A DNA stretch of 64,000 nucleotides from contig NC_079147.1 of NCBI RefSeq assembly GCF_945859685.1, positions 286,581,992 through 286,645,991 on the forward strand, in the 5' to 3' direction. How positions within the stretch are numbered: the first letter of the stretch is position 1; every line of letters begins with the position of its first letter. Below are positions 43,873-55,550 of the stretch, one piece after another. The stretch is from Eupeodes corollae (taxonomy: Eukaryota > Arthropoda > Insecta > Diptera > Syrphidae). The position numbers and the translations under genes are program-made. Below the pieces are notes generated by a model that saw nothing but the letters and a program-made list of their open reading frames with translations, was not told the origin of the DNA and did not search any database.

Positions 43873-45500
43873 CCAACAGCTATATACTGACCACCGAGGC
43901 GCTCCCCGACAGAAGATGACTATACAGAACTATTTAATCTTCTTGGGCATAACTTTCTTGTTGGTGGAGACTTCAATGCGAAACACACCCATTGCGGTTC
44001 AAGACTTACATCAACAAAAGGCAAAAGACTTTTCCAAGCAGGCCGTAAATACAATTGCGACTTCTATTCCTTCAGGTCGCTAACTTACTGGCCTTCCGAT
44101 ACTAACAAAATACCACACCTTATTGACTTTCTCGTAGCTAAGGAAATCAAACGAAATCACATTAGCGTCGAAGGTAATTATGACCTGTCATCAGATCATA
44201 CTCCAGTGATTCTAAATATCACTAAGTGAATTGGACGTACTAGAAAAAAGTAATCCAAAGCTTGTAAAAAAGAAAACAACTAGAGTGATTTTAGAGAAAG
44301 GCTTTTAAGTTTTATAAATTTATGATCTCCCATGGATACAATCGAGCAAATTTACTATGAAGTGGAACCATTTATTGCTGATGTGCAACAGGCCGCAGAA
44401 GAAAGTACTCCAACATTTTCGAATAGAAGACAAAATGAAATAAAATATTCTTTAGAGATAAGAGAGTTAATAATAGAAAAAAGAAGAGCTCGATGAAAAT
44501 GGAAAAATACTAAATTTCTAGATGATAAAAAAATGTTTAACCATATAAGCAACAATCTTAAAAAACAAATTCAAAAACGATTCACTCAGTACATTTCTAA
44601 GGAATTTGACGACTGATGCTGCATCCGATTTTTCGCTATGGAAAGCAGCCAAGCGCCTGAAAAGACCGCAGTTACAAAACTCGCCCTTGAATCTCAAGAT
44701 GGGAAATGGATCGGTAACCCGAAAGAAAAAGCTTGCGAATGTTTTCATGTCATACCAAAGCAAGGTAAACCACCTACAGATGTGAAGGCTTACAGAATAA
44801 TATTGCTTATACCAATTATGGCATAAGTTTTTGAAAAATTGCTTCTGGAGAGACTTGGCAAAATCATAGAAGAAATAAGGTTAATCCCAAACCATCAGTT
44901 TGGCTCTAGAAATAAACATTCCACGATAGACCAAGTTCATAGAATATCGGATGTAATAGAAAAAGCATTAGATAAAAAACAATTATGTTCAGCTATTTTC
45001 TTAGATGTTGCTCAAGCTTTTGACAAGGTTTGGCATGAGAGACTTGAGTACAAACTGCAAAGGGATCTTCCCAGGCAGTACATTGAAATATTAAAATCGT
45101 ACACCTCATAACAATTTATTAGAGTAAGGTACGATCAAGAAAACTAGGAATTGAAGAAAATAGAAGCCGGTGTACCACAAGGAAGTTTCCTAGGTCCTAC
45201 TCTGTATTTACTAACTCAATAAAACAAAATCTTCACATGTTAACTTTATAAATATAAAGATAAACAATATTCCAATATTCATTAATAATCCAGCTGTAAC
45301 TTACGCCAATACGGCCAAATACCTTGGAATGACTTTGAAAAGAGCACATCAAAAAGAAAAGAGAAGATCTAAACAAAAATTCCAAAACAAAGTCCTTCGT
45401 GGAATAGTTAATGCCCAATTGGTCCCAATGAAGAGGTGGTTTTAGTGTCCCACACTACTTGATGTCGAATACTGCCAAGTGTCTTTTGAAGATTTCCTCC
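43873..45500 (+). mobile_element. Jockey LINE family A inserted in Copia
   Basis: A 10-bp target duplication, CAGTTTTTCT, is at 43863-43872 and 45501-45510. The element is 5' truncated within the endonuclease: NFLVGGDFNAKHTHCGSRLTS (about 43950-44010), LTYWPSDTNKIPHLIDFLV (about 44083-44135), and a DLSSDHTPVIL block (about 44182-44215). Reverse transcriptase parts: a KACECF fragment fused to VIPKQGKPPTDVKAYR (about 44725-44800; a deletion removes the blocks between), RLIPNHQFGSRNKHSTIDQ (about 44878-44932), FLDVAQAFDKVWHERL (about 44998-45048; catalytic Asp present), and IEAGVPQGS-like (about 45160-45185). A second deletion removes the YADD region and the C-terminus, then the 3' untranslated region follows to GATTTCCTCC. 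No A-tail precedes the target duplication, which is odd for a LINE. Confidence 0.88.
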
Positions 45501-45911
45501 CAGTTTTTCTTCAGATTGTGTTTGAGCAAAAACCTTAAAAGTTTTAAGGGCTTGGAGAGCTTCGCTTTTTGTTAAGAAAATACACAAATGTCTTTCTTGA
45601 AAAGTCTCAGATGAAGCTGAAAAAGGATTGTGCCTTTCCTAAAGATTCTATGCACATATCGGTTCACGGATGTTTTAATGGACAATTTGTAGTCGCTTAG
45701 TTGGCTGAGCTCGAAAAGAGGTCGTACAACTTTTTGCGATGTCATCTTTAAACTTATCGGGTAGTACACGAACCATTTTCTGTGCGCATAAATTATTACA
45801 TAATATTAAATTGACATGTCCTAGCTTCTTTTGCCAAGACATAAGCAACCCATATTCTATTTTAGATAATTTGGTTGTATCTTTGCTCCAGCTGAACCTG
45901 TTCATCAGCTA
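45501..45911 (-). mobile_element. Copia element, segment 2 (pre-integrase and integrase start)
   Basis: Minus strand: SWQKKLGHVN at about 45805-45835, the Copia gag-pre-integrase motif (W-H-x-R-L-G-H in other members), a LPDKFKDDI segment, a KSCTTSFRAQPTKR stretch representing the CxxC and K-R end of that domain (second half changed), then the start of the integrase core (SRKTFVYFLNKK-like, about 45555-45600) and EALQALKTFKVFAQTQSEEKL across a frameshift. The lower edge joins the jockey LINE at 45501 and the upper edge a Tc1/mariner element at 45912. Removing both insertions gives a continuous Copia order with segments 1 and 3. Confidence 0.82.
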
Positions 45912-47219
45912 AAGGGTGATTTTTTTGAGGTTAGGATTTTCATGCATTAGTATTTGACAGATCACGCGGGATTTCAGACATGGTGTCAAAGAGAAAGATG
46001 CTCAGTATGCTTTGACATTTCATCATGAATAGACTTACTAACGAGCAACGCTTGCAAATCATTGAATTTTATTACCAAAATCAGTGTTCGGTTCGAAATG
46101 TGTTTCGCGCTTTACGTCCGATTTATGGTCTACATAATAGACCAAGTGAGCAAACAATTAATGCGATTGTGACCAAGTTTCGCACTCAGTTTACTTTATT
46201 GGACATTAAACCAACCACACGAATGCGTACAGTGCGTACAGAAGAGAATATTGCGTCTGTTTCTGAGAGTGTTGCTGAAGACCGTGAAATGTCGATTCGT
46301 CGCCGTTCGCAGCAATTGGGTTTTGTGTTATTCGACCACATGGAAGATTTTAGGCAAAGATCTTGGTGTAAAACCGTATAAAATACAGCTCGTGCAAGAA
46401 CTGAAGCCGAACGATCTGCCACAACGTCGAATTTTCAGTGAATGGGCCCTAGAAAAGTTAGCAGAAAATCCGCTTTTTTATCGACAAATTTTGTTCAGCG
46501 ATGAGGCTCATTTCTGGTTGAATGGCTACGTAAATAAGCAAAATTGCCGCATTTGGAGTGAAGAGCAACCAAAAGCCGTTCAAAAACTGCCCATGCATCC
46601 CGAAAAATGCACTGTTTGGTGTGGTTTGTACGCTGGTGGAATCATTGGACCGTATTATTTCAAAGATGCTGTTGGACGCAACGTTGCGTTACGGTGAATG
46701 GCGATCGCTATCGTTCAATGCTAACAAACTTTTTGTTGCCAAAAATGGAAGAACTGAACTTGGTTGACATGTGGTTTCAACAAGATGGCGCTACATGCCA
46801 TACAGCTCGCGATTCAATGGCCATTTTGAGGGAAAACTTCTAGAGAACAATTCATCTCAAGGAATGGACCGGTAAGTTGGCCACCAAGATCATGCGATTT
46901 GACGCCTTTAGACTATTTTTTGTGGGGCTACGTCAAGTCTAAAGTCTACACAAATAAACCAGCAACTATTCCAGCTTTGGAAGACAACATTTCCGAAGAA
47001 ATTCGGGCTATTCCGGCCGAAGTGCTCGAAAAAGTTACCCAAAATTGGACTTTCCGAATGGACCACCTAAGACGCAGCCGCGGTCAACATTTAAATGAAA
47101 TTATATTCAAAAATGTCATGGACCAATCTAACGTTTCAAATAAAGAATCGATGAGATTTTGTAAATTTGATGCGTTTTTTTTTTTTTTAAAGTTCTCAAG
47201 CTCTTAAAAAATCACCGTT
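45912..47219 (+). mobile_element. Tc1/mariner-type element, near full length
   Basis: About 1308 bp between TA dinucleotides (45910-45911 and 47220-47221). Imperfect terminal inverted repeats: AAGGGTGATTTTTTTGAG on the left and, inverted, AACGGTGATTTTTTAAGAG on the right. It contains one transposase gene (46025-47207) with frameshifts. It is inserted into the Copia element, separating its Gag part (47222-47860) from the pre-integrase part. The shorter relative at 4405-5228 shares inverted repeats and protein. Confidence 0.88.
46025..47207 (+). pseudogene. Tc1/mariner transposase with N-terminal HTH (DUF4817-like), frameshifted
   Basis: In life a transposase would bind the inverted repeats and cut and paste the element. 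ATG 46025 opens a helix-turn-helix domain (MNRLTNEQRLQII..., about residues 1-60) followed by SIRRRSQQLG (about 90-100). After a first frameshift near 46320 the linker and catalytic core continue: STTWKILGKDLGV, ILFSDEAHFWLNGYVNKQN (first Asp, about 46485-46545), HPEKCTVWCGLYAGGIIGPY (about 46595-46655). After a second shift near 46685: WFQQDGATCHTA (second Asp, about 46770-46808). After a third shift near 46840: WPPRSCDLTPLDYFLWGY (third Asp, about 46875-46932). Spacing between the second and third Asp is about 36 residues, a mariner-type D-D-D layout. All three catalytic residues remain, so only frameshifts keep it dead. The C-terminus ends near RSRGQHLNEIIFK. Confidence 0.85.
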
Positions 47220-47860
47220 TACTATAAATAACCAACCTTTTCGTTTTTCAGCTTTCATGATCTGACCAAGCCACCCACTTTGTTCAAAATTCTAGCTCCA
47301 GGTCCGTCAAAAATTAATAAATCGCTGTATTCCGTTGCTTCGCTGATTAAACAAAGATTGTTTGCTTGTTTTATAATAAGTTAAGTTTCAAAGCTCCTTT
47401 GAATTTTGAGCACTAATTCCAGATTTAACACCTCCTTTCCCTTCAACACCAATAACATGACTATCTGATAAACTTTTAAAATTCATTAAATACGCTTGCA
47501 GATTGTGACGTACATACATCCCTGTGCAATTAACTTATTTTGATGTTCCACCAGTCCTTACCCACGTGACCTCGCTTGCCGCAGATTCTGCAATTGTAAG
47601 GAACATTTTTGTTTTTCAACTCTTACCTTAAATTGAAGTGTTTGGCACTGAGCACGTTGTTGTTCCAAATTTCTTTCTTCTTTCTCCAACTTCAAGTAAT
47701 CTTGTGCACACAGTTGTTCCTTCAGGACATTGGCTTTGACATCGTCCAATTTAGCTCCCAATTCTTTCAGTCTATTGGTTATGGTTTTGAATTCGCGAAT
47801 ATTGAGAATTGAAGAATAATGAAAAACTACATATTACAAAAATTATTTAAAAAACAACAA
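47220..47860 (-). mobile_element. Copia element, segment 1 (Gag end)
   Basis: Minus strand: a FKTITNRLKELGAKLDDV block (about 47745-47800) and a charged coiled-coil-like stretch KEQLCAQDYLKLEKEERN (47660-47715) of the Copia Gag C-terminal half, then, in another frame, the zinc knuckle CRICGKRGHVGKDW (about 47550-47590). The last Cys of C-x2-C-x4-H-x4-C is Trp. A VIGVEGKGGVKSG segment follows (about 47415-47455), perhaps the start of the protease. Only remnants remain. No Gag N-terminus or 5' LTR was found to the right, so the copy is incomplete. Confidence 0.75.
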
Positions 47861-50800
47861 AACTTTTTGATTAAAATAAAATAATTAGTAAGGTGAAAGT
47901 AGAAAAAAATAAGGTAGTTAATATAATCTTATCACTAAGCCTTTGATATTTTTCTGAACAGCTAAGTTTTGTCTTAGTTCCAAATACTTTTTCCGTCACT
48001 CAAAAATCATGCTTGAATGTTGGTTATAAAAAGCCAGAAAATGATCCACACTTTTTAAAGTTTTTCCAAGCTGCAAAATGAGAAAAAATTGTTTGGAAAA
48101 ATTATCATTCATTTATTTTAAACGTTGCATGTTTGTGAAAATCATTTTTATTTTCCAAATCTCTGGCGTTTTTAAAACTTGCTTGCATTCCGAACCTCAT
48201 TTTTTTAAAGTTTTTCTCCAATCAAACCTTAAACTATTTTTATTTTGAATGTTCAGAAATATATCCGAAAAATCTATTTGCAGCATTTTTCCAGTTTTCG
48301 AAATTTCTTTTCCTATTTTGACATTTTTCGAAATTCTTTGTTGCTTTAAGAACCCTACTTTTATTTCATGTATTCAAATTCTTCACCCTTACGTCAAAAG
48401 AAATGTACTCCCATTATGGTGTTCGTATACTTATTCCTTAAATTAAATGCCTCTGGCAATTTTGTAATGCCCAAACCTCGTTTTTTCTTCTACCTACATG
48501 TATTTTATTTTATGAAAATTTCTATAAAAGGAATGAAATCTACTTAATAAGTTTTATTTGCTGCCACAATTTATATTCTTTTGAACTCTGCCACAAACCA
48601 GCCATTGAATAAAAAGCTTGTTGGCAACAAAATACTAAGGTAGGTATCTTTTCACCTTTTTTTTATGGTGTGCAAAAACATCTGCCTTGAATTTTGTTAT
48701 AAGGATAACTATAAAAGGGTCTAAACCTAACCTAAAACTGCATAGCTGAAGTATATTTGTCTGAAATAAAAAAGGGAAAACCCATAAAAATAGAAAGATA
48801 TCAAAACTAAAAAAGACCTATTTCTACCCACGATTTTCTAAAAGTTGATGATGTTAAATCGAATTAAACAGATGACAGAGCGGAAGAGCGAATATGGAAT
48901 TATCCAGGTGGAAAACTTTCTACAACTCCTGACGAATGTTGGAGACCAACTTAGGTATACAGGAATATATATGCACGTACCTACATAAAGTTCAGAATAA
49001 AATCTTACTCTTTATACTATAAAACGTTCCGCAGAGACCTAGAAGAGTCCTTTTTGCTACTCGTAGGTTGGAGCTCGTAGCTCATAGGTACCAAGGAAGC
49101 TTACCTACAACTTATTTCCGCTTATAGTTTTTATTTTCTATAGCTCTCTATATATTCTTGGTTTTCTTCTTTTTATGAGTTCTGTTTTGGTTTTATTGAA
49201 ATAATCCATTTTGTGGTTACCGCATATAAAATTGAGAAAACCATTAGAAGCAGGCAAAGAAATCTTAATAGCATAAGGATATGGTCCCTTGTTTTTAGTC
49301 TTTTTTGTTTTATTTCAGCTGGAGGTCTTGTGCTCGATTTGTTTTGATTGCATTTTCATTCTTCAGGAAGTAAATTATGAGAGAAAGAAAAACTTTCGAT
49401 AATGGATCCTTAAGTTCAAGAAGCATAAAAAATTTGAAATCGGAAAAATATATATAAATCAAAACAAAAAAGCAGCGTTTTAAAACGGCGATGCGATCAA
49501 GTGGAAAAAATGAATAGAACAAAAACCAAAACGCTGCTTTCAAAAGTTCCTAAATAGCTGTTTTTTGCAAAAAAAAACTCAAAAAATTTTAGCTTCAAAA
49601 ATACAGTGAATTGAAAATGAGAAAAACAGTGAATAAAATTATTATACAAAGTTCCTCAATTATGGTCTTACTAAAAAACCCTTTGCTAAAAATGTAGGTC
49701 AAATCTGAAATAAATAGCCTCCTAATAACTATTTTTGGTGTACCGCCATTGTTGCTTATTAACGACATTTTTTGACAACACAAAATTTTGTGGAGTATTT
49801 TTTGAATACATAAATTTAACTTATCGTAATATCCTTATAAAACTATCGAATGCTTGATTCGTTTTTATAAGTGCTTAGAATTAAATGTGGGATTGGCCAA
49901 ACCTCGACATATCACCCTACTCCAACAGACGAACGAGACAGAACTAAATACTTCACAAACGGACAGACATAACAAAAGAGAACTAGCGTCCCTTCTATTT
50001 CTTTCCTTTTGTATTTTGTATATAGCGTCAGTAAGAGAGAATATAAAGTCGTCACTAGTCACGCATTCACAATCCATCCGCTCCGCCAAGAGGATCAATC
50101 GTTTCGAAGTTTTGCTCGAATTAAATAAAGAACTATTTATTTCATTAAATATAAATTATTAGTGTTTTTGATTAAGGAAAGTAAAGGACCTCTAGATAGA
50201 AGGAGCTTGAACCCCACATAAATATAAACAATACCATTGAACTCCCTTTTTTTAAATTTTGTCTATTTACAATTTGGCCTGATTAAGGTTTTTCTTCCTA
50301 TCAAATAATAATTTCGTAAACGAGTGGAAATTGCTGCACGGACATTTTTTTCCAATTTCAAGTTAGGTTATTCGTGATGATATAAGTGTCTCAGACTCCC
50401 TTTAGAGGGTTTTGTTTTGGTTTGCAAATATTGAACTAGAATTGTTAAAACGATGGCTATTTATAAAGTTAGAAGAACACTTTTTATTTTTTAGCCAGTT
50501 TTTAGTATGCAAATACAATATTTTCTCAAGAGTCAATTAAAGTCAGAACTCGTACCAAAAAATGTGGAACTATTTTATCGAATGAAGTGGTTTCTAATTT
50601 CAAATAAATTGTTCAAAAAGCATATTAATGTTCTTCGAACCCAAATTTTTGGTTGTAAATCGATAAATAAGGACATGAGACAAAAGCTGTGAAAAAATTA
50701 AAGACAAAAATCGATCGAAAATTAAAACAAATCACATGAAGTTTTGAAAAATGTATGAAATATTTATTTTAAAAGATAGCACGCTCCAAAAATATAATGT

Positions 50801-51639
50801 TTGATTGTTACATAAAGTAAATATTGACACTTTCTTACATTTAGGCGGTTCCGTGATAAAACTGTTGAAAATTGGCTTTATTACACTTTACAAAAGTAAA
50901 ATATGGCCAATTCTTATAATTTGTCCTCATTGCACTTGGCTTTATTTCACGCCACTAATAAATACTTGGATGAACTTGCTCCTCAATTCGTCCATTGTTA
51001 CGCGTGATGTTTGGTATGTAGGACTGTCTTGTTAAACATCATGTCCTGCACGCTATTCACAGTAACGTTGCGATTCACAGCATACTTGAGAAGTATGATG
51101 CTGTCAGTCAATAATTAGCACTAAAAAGTGACTTTTTTGTAATGCTTTGGTAGCATTACCTTTGCCGCTGTCCAAAATTAATCGATTAAAAGTCGATCTT
51201 CGGCCAACTTCTCAAGAGCCCATTTAATAAAAATTTGATAATATTGGTAAGTAGTTCTTTTTGCAAATTATTTTACGTAGTGGAGTAACAGAATAGATCA
51301 CGGTCATTACTAACACCTTCCGATACAGCTGTGATATTTTCCTCAGTTTAAACTTCACTTAAGCATTTTGGTAGTTTAACGACGAACAATATAAACTAAT
51401 TGCAAAATAAAGTCACAATAGCCGCCTCAGTAGGTTAACCGACCATAAAATTGAAGAAGCAACGATGAACTTCTTTAACATTTGTTCTGTTGTAAGACAA
51501 TTAATAGGTGATTTATAGACCAAACTAAAGATGTTTGACAATGACACAAAACTACGAAACGTTCGTGAGCTGTCAAAAGTACTTTTGGCAACTCCAGAAG
51601 AGAATAGCAACAAATTATATATTTATTATTACTTACTTA
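47861..51639. other. Long AT-rich stretch, one candidate solo LTR
   Basis: No gene or transposon protein found. A tract at 49885-50161 is listed separately as a possible LTR. A short segment near 49020-49110 with CTCGTAG repeats and several Phe-rich open frames have no recognisable meaning. The host function, if any, is unknown. Confidence 0.5.
49885..50161 (+). repeat. Possible Copia-type solo LTR
   Basis: Begins TGTGGGATTGGCC and ends in AATAAAGAACTATTTATTTCATTAAATATAAATTATTA-like text (broken by my reading). The base composition and the AATAAA followed by an AT-rich U5 resemble Copia-type LTRs, and GC content is higher than the flanks. I see no clear target duplication or TG...CA ends, and the open frame across it is incidental. 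Confidence 0.3.
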
Positions 51640-53955
51640 AGGTGGCGCTACGGTCCTGTGTGAACTAGGGCCTCAATCAACAAACTTCTTCATCTTGCTC
51701 GGTCCCTAGCTGGATGTATCCAGTTTCGCGGTGCATAAGGGACCGTAAATCGCACGAAGAACTTTTCTCTCGAACCGACCCAACGTGCTTTCATCCGCTT
51801 TTTTCATAGTCCATACTTCTTCACCGTATAGCAGGACGGGGATGATAAGGGTCTTATATAGCAACACCTTGGTCCCTCTAGAGAGGACTTTGCCACTCAA
51901 TAGCTTTCTAAGTCCAAAGAAACAGCGGTTAGCAAGAGTTATTCTGCGTTTGATCTCAGCGCTGTTGTTGTTCTCTGCGTTTACAGCGGAGCCTAGGTAG
52001 ACGAAGTCCTTACTACCTCAAAGTTACGTATGTTAATGGTGACGTTTTGACCAAGACGTTGGTGTTGTATGTCCTTTCTTGACGACAGCATGTACTTTGT
52101 TTTGCCCTCATTAACCGTCAAACCTATTTTTGCCACCTCTCCCTCAATACTCACAAAAGCCCCATTGACATCACGCTGAGATCTTCCGATTATGTCAATG
52201 TCATCAGCATATGCTAGTAATTGGACAGACTTTTGGAAGGTAGTGCCTCTAGTGTTGACGTGTGAGCTCTGTATTATTCTTTCAAGTGCGATGTTAAAAA
52301 AAATCGCATGACAGCGCATCACCTTGTCTTACATCGAAAGTTTCTGTTAAGTTGTTTCCAACCTTTATGGAGCAGCGTGATTTCTCCATAGTCATCCTGC
52401 ACAAACTAACGAGTTTGGCAGGGATGCCAAACTAGTCATGGCTCTATACAGTTCGTCCCTGTAGATGCTGTCATATACGGCCTTGAAATCGATCGAAAGA
52501 TGGTAGGTGTCGATTTGATGGTCTGGGTTTTTTCCAGGATCTGCCTCAGATTTGACTGCGATTCCACTATGATGTTTCCACTTTCGTCTTTTACGCCTTC
52601 ATCTTCGCCGCACTCTTCTCATGCCCTCTCTTTTTCCTTCTGAGAAGTCGGTGTTACTCTGGCCTCTTCTCGTCATTTAATGCAGCGCCGCTAGCGTGCT
52701 TGTTGTTTGGCTGCATTTGCCTGCCGACATTCTTCATCAAACCAGGGGTTCCTTGTTTGTGGCTGTTTGAAACCCAATACTACAGAGGCGATTTCTTGGT
52801 TTTCGATACAGTGTGTTGGCGGTACAGAACTTCGAGGGAGGTTACTTGTAACTCGGTCCGTTGTGATTTTAGCCTTCCGACGTTGTACCTTCTCCCAGCA
52901 CCTCCCTGTTTTGCCTTGGGTCTGGAAACCCGAAGTGCTACCTTGGCTACAACGAAGTAGTGGTCCGAGTCAATGATATAGCTCCTCGGAAAGTTTGGAG
53001 TTCGCACAGCCATGACGCTTTAAGCGTGTCTGAAGTCGATCGCAATATGATCAATCTGGTTGACGGTAGATTGATCTGTAGAACTCCAAGTTCTAATGTG
53101 GATGTTGAGGTGTGGAAGAAGCGTATTGGCTAATATGACGTTTCGCCCCGCAGCAAAATCTATGAGCCTGAATCCGTTGTCGGAAGTGTTGTCGTGCAGA
53201 CTGTTCTTCCCAATATCCACCAAAGATGTCTTCCCTCCCTAGTTTGGCATTTAAATCGCGCAGGACTATTTTGATATCAAAGCTAGGACACTGCTCATAT
53301 GTTTTGTCTAGGAGCTCGAAGAACACATCTTTGGTGTTGTCATCCTTCTCTTATGTGGGGGCGTGCGCGCATATCAGGCTAATGTTGCCGAATTTAGCCA
53401 TGATGCGTATGGTCATGAGGTGCTAATTGATGCACCTATAGCTCAAGACTTCTTGCCTAGGTCTGGCTCCATTGACAAAGCCGCATCCAAATAAGCGCTT
53501 TTGGTTTTTGGAGCAGTCACCATAGTAAATATCGCAGTTTTTCACCCTCTTTTGCGGGCCCATCCCATCGTTTTTCCTGGATGGTAGTGATGTTTGCTTT
53601 ATAGCAGTCTAGGGCCTCCGCTAATTCTTGGGCCGCCCGTGGTCTGTTAAGGGACCTAACATTCCAAGTGTATTATCCGAAGTTCGTTGTCCTTAATTCG
53701 TTCGGGTTGGTTGTCAACAGTAAATCCGTCCGTATCCGAGGCTTGTTCATACTTCGAAACTAAAGTTATTTTTTAAGTGGCCAGGAAGTCGACTCGACGC
53801 ACGGCACAACCCCCAAGAACGGGGAGCAGTATAAACCGCTCCTTATAGGCCAGGGCTCCGAATAAGTCGTAGAAGTCCTATAAGGTGTTCACTAAGTAGT
53901 TAAACCTTAATAGGAACTGAAGACATCACCGTTGATTCCATCTCGGGAATTCCTC
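51640..53955 (-). mobile_element. RTE-like LINE copy C, 5' part, endonuclease and RT
   Basis: Minus strand. The 5' region (53700-53955) matches copy A near 13200-13500. Endonuclease: LNRPRAAQELAEALDCYKA (about 53590-53650), KIVLRDLNAKLGREDIFGG (about 53215-53270; GDFN reads RDLN), NQIDHIAI (about 53040-53075), and SDHYFVVA (about 52945-52970). A deletion near 52560 removes the linker and the first reverse transcriptase blocks. Then come LPSDRSYD-type remnants, FQKSVQLLAYADDIDIIGRSQRD (about 52170-52240, catalytic YADD intact), LTVNEGKTKYMLSSRKDIQHQRLGQN (about 52045-52130, in pieces), and a LSRGTKVLLYKTLIIPVLLYGEEVWT block (about 51810-51885). The 3' end has GCCACCTTAAGTAAG and a short TAAG-type tail at 51640. 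The C-terminal RWLGHV domain is missing, apparently lost by deletion at about 51720. Confidence 0.82.
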
Positions 53956-54869
53956 CTAGTTTGGTTTTAATAATTCTTTTTGTTTCCAAGCTTTTTAAAC
54001 CAATTTGTGTGTAAGAGCAGTATCTTATGTTAACAACAATATTTTGCATAGATTAAAATAATTTTGAATTCATCACCTTTATTTATTCTTGTGACATTCT
54101 GGTTAAAAAAAAAAAATTGTAAAACAAATTTGTGTAGAATTTGAAGTCTTGTGGAGACTTTTTAGGGTTTTATGATATTTCAAATAAAAGAAGGCATTTG
54201 GTCATATCGCAGCTTAAAATTACGTCAAGATATTGAAAATGACTTCATCGCCCAAAAACGTTTTCAGAAGAAAATCAATGACATATTTCCCAAATCAATT
54301 TTAAAATATCAAAATGCATTACTTATTAACATATTGCCCTAAAGATATCATGTTTTTCAACATTTGGGCATTCTGTCAAAGCTTTTGTTTATTTTTGGCT
54401 ATTCAACATTTTAAATGTCAAATAGCCCAAAAAATCGGTACGTCACGAAAGCGAAACGAATATGTTTGGCCTTCTATCACTTTCAGAAGGAGAAATAAGG
54501 CCAATTTTTAAAGAGAATTTCAACGAAATGGTTTTAGTTCTCACAGTGCATCCAGCATTATGGCGTGTAAACACAAAAATATGTTTTTGAGGCATGCTAT
54601 CCTCCTGCAACAACCCTGCTGGGGCTAACAATAGGATTTGTTGTAGATAAAAAGTTTGGTGTATTCAAAGTTTTTTAGATCTCATATTCAAAACCCAGGT
54701 TTACAGGGCCACCTGTAATTTTTTTGGACGTTACGACATTCACTTTGGAATGTATGACCAAACGTTGTAGAAGTTCTTGTAGATTTTTGTTTTGTTTGAA
54801 AATGTTGACATTTCTCGACGTTTCAAGGTCCCTAGAATCGAAGTAAAAGATTTTTAGAAAGTTAATTTT
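53956..54869. other. Non-coding stretch between two LINEs
   Basis: AT-rich at first. The segment 54825-54870 carries the short repeat TCAAGGTCCCTAGAATCGAA that also occurs near 34335 (inverted) and 38674. It adjoins the 3' break of the LOA-like element. Confidence 0.5.
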
Positions 54870-55550
54870 TAGATGTCCATTTCCCACGATACCACTATGG
54901 CCCGGAACCCAGATCAGGGTGACACCGAGGTTAATATTCAGGCTAGCAAGCGCATCGCGACATTGCTGGACCAATTTAGATGAGGATGTGGCCGAGTTAA
55001 TGGCTTTGAAAGCTGCCTGGCTGTCTCTTAAGTTAGCCGCATTTCGGTTTTGGTTTGGGCTTTGTTTAAATATCTTACATGCCTCGCTTATTTCGAGCAG
55101 CTCAGCCTGAAAAATGCTAGCAAAGTCAGGAAGCCTAAAGGATTTAGCTACATTTAGGGACTCAGAAAAGATCACAGAACCAACTCCGCACTCCGTCTTT
55201 GAGCCGTCAGTAAAGATGGTTGTGTCGAAACCTATCGACACGATGTCATCCTCCCAATCTTCTCTGGATGGGAAAATAACCTTAAAACTCTTACTAAGGC
55301 TCAAAGTAGGTGTGGAGTAGTCAGTGTCTACCGAGATAATATCTGAGGGAATCAATTTCGTTGTGTTGCTGTGACCATAAGGTTTTGACAACCAGCTGTC
55401 TGATTCCTTCAGCCTAATAGCGCCGAAGGAAACTATGTATTTAATAAAAAGGTCGATTGGTAGAAGATCCAAAATGACGTTTAAGGCGTCCGTTGGGCAA
55501 GTAAGCATGGCCCCTGTGGTGCCCACGCCAGCTCTTCTCTGAACCTTCAT
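54870..55550 (-). pseudogene. LOA-like RNase H domain, 3'-truncated
   Basis: An open minus-strand frame runs from 55550 to 54675, the last part belonging to a different repeat. Domain: TIFTDGSKTECGVGSVIF (first catalytic Asp, about residues 112-129), FQAELLEISEA (catalytic Glu, about 147-157), NLRDSQAAFKAI (third catalytic Asp, about 174-185) and LIWVPGHSGIVGN (catalytic His region, about 215-227). After GN the residues no longer fit RNase H (GHLKINFLKIF) because the sequence passes into the repeat at 54825-54870. The four expected catalytic positions are all kept. Upstream, MKVQRRAGVG...TTGAMLTCPTDALNVIL is the thumb-to-RNase H connection typical of the clade. In the family the domain removes the RNA strand after reverse transcription. 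Confidence 0.8.

Noticed and set aside
47558..47761. Coiled-coil host protein
   Set aside because: The charged segment lies next to a CCHC zinc knuckle in another frame and fits the Copia Gag C-terminus.
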